NCBI GenBank assembly: GCA_031266255.1
Contig: JAISBK010000034.1
Location: 1 to 11,775 of the forward strand
DNA: 11,775 nt
From: Treponema sp.
Lineage (GTDB): Bacteria; Spirochaetota; Spirochaetia; Treponematales; Breznakiellaceae
Direction: 5' to 3'
How positions within the stretch are numbered: the stretch's first letter is position 1; every line of letters starts with the position of its first letter. Position numbers and translations under genes: made by a program. The notes under the pieces are model-generated. The model made no database searches. It was not told the origin of the DNA and saw only the letters and a list, made by a program, of their open reading frames with translations. Shown piece by piece: positions 6,579-11,775 of this stretch.

Positions 6579-8516
6579 ATGGGTGAGCGAAAAAACAACA
6601 AGCGTAAGGGGTTTAAATTTCCCTTTGGCGGACCTCCGCTCCCCAATCCGAAACCTTTTGGGGGCTGGAAATTCTCTATTATGTATATCTTGATCCTCGT
6701 GGTAGGGATGAGCCTTTTTAACTATGTCTTTATGAATCGGGTGAATCCTACGGTTGATTTTTCTGATTTTAAGGCCAAGATCGCCTCTGGGGAGATTAAA
6801 CGGGTAGAACTCACGGATTCCTATTTTACCGGTTATACCTCGCTGAAACAGGAACTTCCTCCAGGACCTCGTATCAGAAACCCCTACGCTGCGTCATCAG
6901 AACCGGTGTATCGAACCGTGCCCATCAACGACCCGGAGCTTATCAAGCTCATGGACGAAAAACAGGTGGCCTATTATGCGGTTTCCCGTGAAGGGAGTGC
7001 GATCCTGAACATTGTTTTTAGCTGGGTGCTGCCGATTGCCTTTTTCTTTTTTATTTGGCGTTTCCTTATGAAGCGCCTGGGGAACATGGGGGGCAATGTC
7101 CTATCTGTGGGACAGAACCGGGCGGTGATCGTCGCGGAAGGGGATATTGTTACCCGTTTCTCCGATGTTGCTGGGGTTGACGAGGCGAAAGAGGAACTCA
7201 TTGAGGTGGTGGATTTCCTCAAAAACCCCAAGAAGTACACGGATATTGGGGGCAAGATCCCCAAAGGGGTACTCCTTGTGGGGCCTCCCGGAACCGGGAA
7301 AACCCTCTTGGCCCGGGCTGTGGCCGGTGAAGCAGGGGTGGCCTTTTTCCGTATGAGCGGAGCAGACTTTGTGGAGATGTTCGTTGGAGTGGGTGCGGCC
7401 CGGGTTCGGGACCTCTTCAAACAGGCCCGGGATAAGGCTCCCTGTATTGTCTTCATTGACGAACTTGATGCGATTGGCAAAAGCCGGCTCAACAACATCG
7501 CCGGGGGCAATGACGAGCGGGAACAGACCCTCAATCAGCTCTTGGTGGAGATGGACGGCTTTGACGGTACAAGCGGGCTTATTATCCTTGCGGCCACCAA
7601 CCGGCCCGATGTATTAGATCCGGCGCTGCTCCGGCCCGGACGTTTTGATCGGCAGGTACTGGTGGATCGGCCTGACCTCAAAGGCAGGGAAGCGATCCTC
7701 CGTATCCATTCCAAGGCGGTAAAACTCAGTCCCCAGGTGGATCTGGATGCTATTGCCCGGCTCACTTCTGGGTTTGTAGGGGCAGATCTCGCGAACATCG
7801 TGAACGAAGCAGCCCTGCTTGCGGTTCGGGGAAACAGAAACCTGGTTATTCAGAAGGACTTTGAAGAGGCTATCGAAAAAACCGTGGCAGGACTCCAGAA
7901 AAAGAACCGCATCATATCCGAGGATGAACGGCGGATCGTGGCTTTCCATGAGACCGGCCATGCCCTGATTGCGGCCTTTACCCCTGGTTCAGATCCGGTG
8001 CAAAAGATTTCCATCGTACCCCGGGGGTTTGGCGCCCTGGGCTATACCCTCCAGATGCCCGTGGAGGATCGCTACCTTATGACCGAGGGAGAACTCTTGG
8101 GTAAGATCGACGTGCTTCTAGGAGGCCGGGCAGCAGAGGAACTGATTTTCGGCAAGATCTCCACCGGTGCAGCTAATGATCTCACCAAAGCCACGGATAT
8201 TGCCCGGCGGATGATAACCGACTATGGCATGAGCAGCCGTTTCAGAAACGTGGCGCTTACCCAGCGGGGGGCCGGTATGTTAGGCGGGTCTCAAGCTCAG
8301 GAACCGCTGCTGCACCGGGAATATTCTGAAGCGACTCAGCAGTACATTGATGAGGAAATTGCCCATATCGTGGAAAAACAATACACATGGGTCAAAGCTC
8401 AGCTTGCGGAACATCAGGTTCTCCTCAACACCGTAGCCGGCTTGCTTCTGGAAAAAGAATCCCTAGACGAAAAAGAATTTAAAGATATTATTGCTCAGGG
8501 TGATCATGGATTATGA
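6579..8516 (+). CDS. ftsH: ATP-dependent zinc metalloprotease FtsH
   Basis: A 645-residue membrane-bound AAA protease that degrades misfolded membrane proteins and short-lived regulators. Domains: cytoplasmic Pro/Gly-rich N-terminus (1-30), first membrane helix (about 33-52), extracytoplasmic domain, second helix (about 145-163), AAA module with Walker A GPPGTGKT (235-242), pore motif MFVGVGA, Walker B CIVFIDELDA, and the second region of homology with ATNRPDVLDPALLRPGRFDR. The zinc site follows: H457-E458-x-x-H461 (HETGH rather than the commoner HEAGH), with D534 in GAANDLTKAT as third ligand. All catalytic parts are present. ATG 6579 is preferred over an upstream in-frame start at 6561 because AAGGAG (6566-6571) sits seven bases before it and the 6561 start would overlap mscS. 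The 3' end overlaps mnmG by 11 bases. The extracytoplasmic domain holds a Pro-rich stretch (LPPGPRIRNPYAASSEP) that may be a lineage insert. Confidence 0.97.
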   Translation: MGERKNNKRKGFKFPFGGPPLPNPKPFGGWKFSIMYILILVVGMSLFNYVFMNRVNPTVDFSDFKAKIASGEIKRVELTDSYFTGYTSLKQELPPGPRIRNPYAASSEPVYRTVPINDPELIKLMDEKQVAYYAVSREGSAILNIVFSWVLPIAFFFFIWRFLMKRLGNMGGNVLSVGQNRAVIVAEGDIVTRFSDVAGVDEAKEELIEVVDFLKNPKKYTDIGGKIPKGVLLVGPPGTGKTLLARAVAGEAGVAFFRMSGADFVEMFVGVGAARVRDLFKQARDKAPCIVFIDELDAIGKSRLNNIAGGNDEREQTLNQLLVEMDGFDGTSGLIILAATNRPDVLDPALLRPGRFDRQVLVDRPDLKGREAILRIHSKAVKLSPQVDLDAIARLTSGFVGADLANIVNEAALLAVRGNRNLVIQKDFEEAIEKTVAGLQKKNRIISEDERRIVAFHETGHALIAAFTPGSDPVQKISIVPRGFGALGYTLQMPVEDRYLMTEGELLGKIDVLLGGRAAEELIFGKISTGAANDLTKATDIARRMITDYGMSSRFRNVALTQRGAGMLGGSQAQEPLLHREYSEATQQYIDEEIAHIVEKQYTWVKAQLAEHQVLLNTVAGLLLEKESLDEKEFKDIIAQGDHGL

Positions 8517-10368
8517 TGGCATCATTGTAGGGGGAGGCCATGCGGGCATTGAAGCAGCCCTGGCCTTTACCCGGCTTGGATTCACCGGTCTCCTTATTAC
8601 CCAAAACCCCGACCGGATCGGCGTCCTTTCATGCAATCCTGCGGTGGGGGGGCTTTCCAAGGGCAATCTGGTTCGGGAAGTGGATGCCCTGGGGGGGGAA
8701 ATGGGGAAGCTCATTGATAAATCCAGTATCCAGTACCGGGTTCTCAACCGTTCCCGGGGCCCTGCGGTACAAGCCCCCCGAGCCCAGGCAGATAAAGCAG
8801 CTTACCAGGCCGCGGCCCTATCCGCGGTAGAAAGTCAGAAGGGCCTTTTTATCCTGATGGATACGGTGGTTGATCTGCTGGTCTCCCAAGAACGCGTCCA
8901 GGGAGTCCTCACCGAGCGGGGCCACAAGATCAGTGCCCAGGTGGTAATCCTGACTACCGGTACGTTCATGGAAGGGAAGCTATTCATCGGAGCATACGAC
9001 GCTCCCCAAGGCCGTTTAGGAGAAGGGGCTGCCCTGGGATTGGGGCTGCGGTTACGGCACCGGGGTTTTCCCTTGGGCAGGCTCAAGACCGGTACCCCTG
9101 CCCGTATTGCCGCAAACAGTATTGATTACACCCGTTTGGAACAGCAGGACGGGGAACCGCCCGTGCCTTTTTCTTTTGATGTGGAGCCTGGGACCGTGCT
9201 GGATCGGCCTTCGGTTCCGTGCTGGATTACCTATACCACCCCCCAAACCCACCGTATTATCCAGGCGAATATCCATAGGTCCCCCCTCTATGGCGGTAAA
9301 ATTCGCGGGGTAGGCCCTCGGTACTGTCCATCTATTGAAGACAAGGTGGTCCGTTTCCCGGAACGGGACCGGCACCATATTTTTATTGAGCCTGAAGGAC
9401 TTGCCACTAACGAGATGTACCTCAATGGGGCCTCCAGTTCCCTCCCGGAAGATGTACAGCGGGATTTCATCCACAGCATCCCTGGCCTTGAAGAAGCGCA
9501 GATAGTCCGGCCTGCCTATGCGGTGGAATACGATTACCTTGACCCCTTAGACCTCTTCCCTACCCTGGAATCCAAGCGCCTTGCCGGTTTATTGGTGGCA
9601 GGTCAGACCAATGGCAGTTCCGGATATGAAGAGGCCGCGGCCCAAGGTATTATCGCGGGGATCAATGGCGCGATGAAACTCCGGGGGGAGCGCCCTCTGG
9701 TGTTAGGGCGGGCCGAGGCGTATATCGGCGTGTTGATCGATGACCTTACCACGTTAGGCACCAAAGAGCCTTACCGGATGTTCACCAGCCGGGCAGAACA
9801 CCGTTTGGTATTACGCCAGGACACCGCGGATTCCCGGCTCTGTCCCAAGGCCCGCGAACTTGGCCTGGTACAGGACCAGCGTTGGGAACGATTCCAACGA
9901 AAAACCCAAGCCCTGGAAGTGATTCGGGAGCTTTTACAGAACCGGAAAGTGCCTGGTCTTCGGGAACAAGCGCGGTCTGGGGCAGCCCTGAGTCTCCGGT
10001 CTCATGGGGGGGATTCCCTGGAGCGGACCTTGACTAATGGGGCAGTACACCTGGGAGATCTGCTCCCCTATGCCCCGGAATTAGGGGCCTATCCTCAAGA
10101 ATGGCTGGATCGGGTACTGTTGGATATAAAATACGCGGGTTATCTTGAAAAAGAACAGCGGGCAGCCGCCCGAAATGCCAAAATGGAAGCCATCAAGCTG
10201 GATAATGCCTTAGACTATCAGGCAATCCCCGGTCTTTCTGCAGAATCCAAGGAGAAACTCTCCCAAGTTCATCCACTCACCCTTGGCCAAGCCGCCCGAA
10301 TCCCTGGAGTACGCCAGGGGGACATTGCACTGCTCATGGTGTTGGCTAAGACGAAACCTACGCCCTAG
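8506..10368 (+). CDS. mnmG: tRNA uridine-34 5-carboxymethylaminomethyl modification enzyme MnmG (GidA)
   Basis: A 620-residue FAD protein of normal MnmG length. With MnmE it installs the (carboxymethyl)aminomethyl group on U34 of tRNAs reading split codon boxes, using methylene-tetrahydrofolate. Seen: the FAD Rossmann motif GGGHAG (9-14); LSCNPAVGGLSKGNLVREVD with the conserved cysteine; TGTFMEGKLFIGAYDAPQGR; KTGTPARI; GPRYCPSIEDKVVRFPER with the second conserved cysteine; and a C-terminal helical MnmE/tRNA-binding region ending in AARIPGVRQGDIALL. The start at 8506 places the Rossmann motif at the usual distance; an alternative ATT start 15 bases earlier is unlikely. There is only a weak ribosome site (AGGG), and the gene starts inside the end of ftsH, so translational coupling is expected. 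The partner mnmE is not in the window. The stop is followed almost at once by a nuclease-gene remnant on the other strand. Confidence 0.97.
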   Translation: MDYDGIIVGGGHAGIEAALAFTRLGFTGLLITQNPDRIGVLSCNPAVGGLSKGNLVREVDALGGEMGKLIDKSSIQYRVLNRSRGPAVQAPRAQADKAAYQAAALSAVESQKGLFILMDTVVDLLVSQERVQGVLTERGHKISAQVVILTTGTFMEGKLFIGAYDAPQGRLGEGAALGLGLRLRHRGFPLGRLKTGTPARIAANSIDYTRLEQQDGEPPVPFSFDVEPGTVLDRPSVPCWITYTTPQTHRIIQANIHRSPLYGGKIRGVGPRYCPSIEDKVVRFPERDRHHIFIEPEGLATNEMYLNGASSSLPEDVQRDFIHSIPGLEEAQIVRPAYAVEYDYLDPLDLFPTLESKRLAGLLVAGQTNGSSGYEEAAAQGIIAGINGAMKLRGERPLVLGRAEAYIGVLIDDLTTLGTKEPYRMFTSRAEHRLVLRQDTADSRLCPKARELGLVQDQRWERFQRKTQALEVIRELLQNRKVPGLREQARSGAALSLRSHGGDSLERTLTNGAVHLGDLLPYAPELGAYPQEWLDRVLLDIKYAGYLEKEQRAAARNAKMEAIKLDNALDYQAIPGLSAESKEKLSQVHPLTLGQAARIPGVRQGDIALLMVLAKTKPTP

Positions 10369-10371
10369 GGA

Positions 10372-10540
10372 GTTTTGTTCTACCGTGATACCCCGGCTTT
10401 TCATCTTCCTGCCTTCCCATTTGGCGTGCACAACCTTGCTTTGGGTGTCGACCGCATACTTGTACTCGCTCATAAGCCGCATCCGCTCAACCTCGTCTTC
10501 GCTGATGCTCAGCAATACTTCACTCGCCATCCATATTCCC
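10372..10540 (-). pseudogene. Remnant/second copy of the 3' part of a PDDEXK_2-type nuclease gene
   Basis: On the minus strand 10540-10405 repeats the intact gene's 10806-10671 with about 15 mismatches in 136 bases (hand count, about 89% identity). In translation, MASEVLLSIS.DEVER...SEYKYAVDTQSKVVHAK.EGRK is kept in frame, with K-to-E, A-to-M and R-to-W changes. After a single EGRK unit the remnant diverges to MKSRGITVEQNS, a tail of the kind found in other proteins of this family (from memory), and then runs into the end of mnmG antisense. It has no N-terminal nuclease domain. AGGGAATATGG ahead of its ATG (10530) gives a weak ribosome site, so a 106-residue product from 10530 to 10210 is formally possible but unlikely. 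Confidence 0.7.
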
Positions 10541-10806
10541 TTTATAACTCGCTGATCTGCTGCTCAGTAAGCCCGGTCGCCTGGGATATTTGTTCTATGG
10601 GTGCGCCAAGAGCCTTAAAATTCCGTGCTATTTCCAACTTCTCTTCCTTTCTGCCTTCCTTTCTGCCTTCCTTCCTGCCTTCCCGTTTGGCGTGCACAAC
10701 CTTGCTCTGGGTGTCTACCGCATACTTGTACTCGCTCACAAGCCGTGCACGCTCTACCTCGTCTTTGCTGATGCTCAGTAATACCTCGCTCGCCATCGCT
10801 ATTCCC
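10405..10806. repeat. Pair of 136-bp direct repeats (10405-10540 and 10671-10806)
   Basis: The two copies lie in the same orientation, 266 bases apart, with about 15 mismatches by hand count. The right copy is the coding sequence for residues from about 210 to 255 of the intact nuclease; the left copy is the remnant behind its stop codon. The intact stop codon lies two bases beyond the left copy. Confidence 0.85.
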
Positions 10807-11432
10807 TCCTCATACGCTATTAGCTCGTTTATCTTCCCCCGTTTCCCCTTGTCAAGTAAATACCGGAAAAATATTGCCCATTGTTCCTGGGCGTTCATCT
10901 CCCCTATGGGTTTTTCCACTACCTGGTCCAGCTTGGATAGCTCTACCGTGGTAATCCGGCTCCTCCCGTTCAGCGATACCCTATGGGCCGGATCGTAGTA
11001 TTCAAAGGTATGAAAAGCGGTCTCATCCGTGAAAAACCGTTTCTTTGCCAATATCGCTATTTGATAGGCATATTTCAGGTCGTTATAGGTCTTATCTATT
11101 CCCCGGATGTCCTGTCCGGTGAAGAGCTTCCCCGCGTGAAACTCAAGCCGGACCGGCTCAAACGGGTTGGGATTAAGGCTCATCTCGACATTGACCAATT
11201 CGCCGTTTTCGGCTCTACAGGCGATGTCGAACCGAATTTGCCGGTCCCGCAGGTTGTCTATGGGCGGCTCATTGGCGCTTATGGCGGTTACGGAAATATC
11301 TCGGCCAATCAGGGCAGAAATGAGCCTTGAAAGGGCACCCTGGGATTCGGGGGTGTTTTTGGTGAATACCGCTTTGAACACGTTATCCAGACAAATATCA
11401 ATAAGGTCGTCGGTTTCGTCAAATCGTATCAT
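10542..11432 (-). CDS. PD-(D/E)XK (Rpn/PDDEXK_2-type) nuclease family transposase-like protein
   Basis: A 296-residue protein. The N-terminal domain carries D16 in DNVFKAVF, D69 in RQIRFDI and E83 in VNVEMSL, the arrangement of the PDDEXK_2 / Rpn recombination-promoting nuclease group, often annotated as transposase. The third active-site position, K or Q in most relatives, is S85 here. A conserved middle reads FEPVRLEFHAGKLFTGQDIRG, then KTYNDLKYAYQIAILAKKRFF and HTFEYYDPAHRVSLNGRSRI. The C-terminal third is charged and helical, with three EGRK units (12-bp DNA repeat), ending in a short helix-turn-helix-like piece (ALGAPIEQISQATGLTEQQISEL). ATG 11432 has a strong AAGGAGGG site. Family members nick DNA and promote recA-independent recombination (known for E. 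coli RpnA); no terminal inverted repeats are seen, so this is not a full insertion sequence. The second copy of its 3' part lies directly behind it. Confidence 0.85.
   Translation of the reverse strand: MIRFDETDDLIDICLDNVFKAVFTKNTPESQGALSRLISALIGRDISVTAISANEPPIDNLRDRQIRFDIACRAENGELVNVEMSLNPNPFEPVRLEFHAGKLFTGQDIRGIDKTYNDLKYAYQIAILAKKRFFTDETAFHTFEYYDPAHRVSLNGRSRITTVELSKLDQVVEKPIGEMNAQEQWAIFFRYLLDKGKRGKINELIAYEEGIAMASEVLLSISKDEVERARLVSEYKYAVDTQSKVVHAKREGRKEGRKEGRKEEKLEIARNFKALGAPIEQISQATGLTEQQISEL
10651..10686. repeat. 12-bp tandem repeat (three units) coding for EGRK
   Basis: CTGCCTTCCTTT is repeated at 10651-10662, 10663-10674 and 10675-10686 with one and then a few changes; a degenerate related unit precedes it at 10639-10650. 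On the coding minus strand it gives EGRK units. Change in unit number would add or remove four residues without breaking the frame. Confidence 0.85.
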
Positions 11433-11539
11433 GTTCCCTCCTTCTTTTAAGGATACTCCATTCTTAATCTGGTTGGAAATGACCGCCGGATGTTCAGGAT
11501 ATTGCGGTTGTTCCCGTTTTGTTGTACCGTAACACCGGT
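11433..11539. promoter_or_regulatory. Divergent intergenic region between two PD-(D/E)XK-like genes
   Basis: These 107 bases separate the starts of a minus-strand and a plus-strand gene and must hold both promoters. The minus side has a strong ribosome site (complement of CCCTCCTT, 11436-11443). The plus side has no Shine-Dalgarno sequence. No clear -35/-10 pair or long inverted repeat was found by eye. Confidence 0.4.
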
Positions 11540-11775
11540 ATGGATACTAACAAGCCCCGCCCCGAAAAACTACAATGGCATCCCGCCTTTCTCCAGGCCA
11601 TCCAACGGGAATTGATTGACTATAAAGACTCCCTGGAGTTCACCAGTGAGTACCAGCTTACCACTGAACCCCTCCGGGTCGATTTACTGATCATTAAAAA
11701 ACCCCGCAACCTGGCTATCGAGAAGAACATCGCCCGGATATTCAAGTCGGATAACATCCTGGAGTTCAAAAGCCC
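11540..11775 (+). CDS. PD-(D/E)XK-like protein, N-terminal part (3' end outside window)
   Basis: The frame is open from ATG 11540 to the window end, giving 78 complete codons. The protein opens KLQWHPAFLQAIQRELIDY, then EYQLTTEPLRVDLLIIKK, and reaches ARIFKSDNILEFKSP at the edge. D48 in RVDLLI and E75-x-K77 in LEFKS have the order and spacing of a PD-(D/E)XK active site: strand with D, then strand with ExK; E24 in the first helix may complete it. I recall similar proteins of unknown role in treponemes and gut Firmicutes. No Shine-Dalgarno sequence is seen upstream. Its divergent neighbour is also a nuclease-fold protein, but the two share no obvious sequence beyond the fold. Function is unknown. 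Confidence 0.7.
   Translation, partial: MDTNKPRPEKLQWHPAFLQAIQRELIDYKDSLEFTSEYQLTTEPLRVDLLIIKKPRNLAIEKNIARIFKSDNILEFKS

Noticed and set aside
6974..7534. 186-codon minus-strand ORF inside ftsH
   Set aside because: It lies wholly opposite the conserved AAA domain of ftsH and shows no protein-like motif.
10639..10686. Tandem units considered as a CRISPR array
   Set aside because: Units are 12 bp, contiguous with no spacers, and lie in a coding frame.
10375..10998. 207-codon plus-strand ORF with repeated SFLPSFLPSF
   Set aside because: It is the reverse of the EGRK repeat and of both duplicated nuclease-tail copies; the repetition comes from the minus-strand gene and no ribosome site is seen.
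10542..11540. Complete insertion sequence around the PDDEXK_2-type gene
   Set aside because: No terminal inverted repeats or target-site duplication found by eye; family members are often called transposases but commonly lack IS ends.

Overview
The window looks like a bacterial chromosome segment from a spirochaete of the Treponema type, perhaps one of the host-associated or termite-gut lineages. That is inference. It rests on moderate GC, on two PD-(D/E)XK (Rpn/PDDEXK_2-type) proteins whose wording I recall from such genomes, and on the general gene mix. No rRNA, tRNA, CRISPR array or complete insertion sequence was seen.

Layout: positions 1-369 hold the 3' end of a 5'-nucleotidase-family gene. 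It converges, across a perfect 11-bp hairpin, on a minus-strand PrsW-like intramembrane protease gene (424-1188). A shikimate kinase-like gene (1230-1781) is divergent from it. It is followed 15 bases later by a membrane-anchored family 1 solute-binding protein gene (1797-3119) with no permease genes beside it, only a 49-codon ORF with a strong ribosome site (3156-3305). A minus-strand sodium:alanine/glycine symporter gene (3346-4728) sits between a long hairpin and its own promoter, which lies inside an inverted repeat.

From 4929 to 10368 a tightly packed plus-strand block, probably one operon, carries a soluble protein of unknown function (possibly DUF432-like), an MscS mechanosensitive channel, the FtsH membrane AAA protease and the tRNA-modifying enzyme MnmG. 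The joins are 10 bases, 14 bases and an 11-base overlap. The block is envelope stress and quality control (channel, protease) plus a translation-fidelity gene.

The right end is accessory in character. A minus-strand PDDEXK_2-type nuclease/transposase gene (10542-11432) carries a 12-bp tandem repeat in its tail. Right behind it, against the end of mnmG, lies a diverged 136-bp second copy of its 3' part. A divergent second PD-(D/E)XK-like gene begins at 11540 and runs off the window. The most interesting local structure is this pair: an in-frame tail repeat that could swap the C-terminus of the nuclease by recombination, and two divergent nuclease-fold genes of which one keeps a canonical ExK and the other does not.
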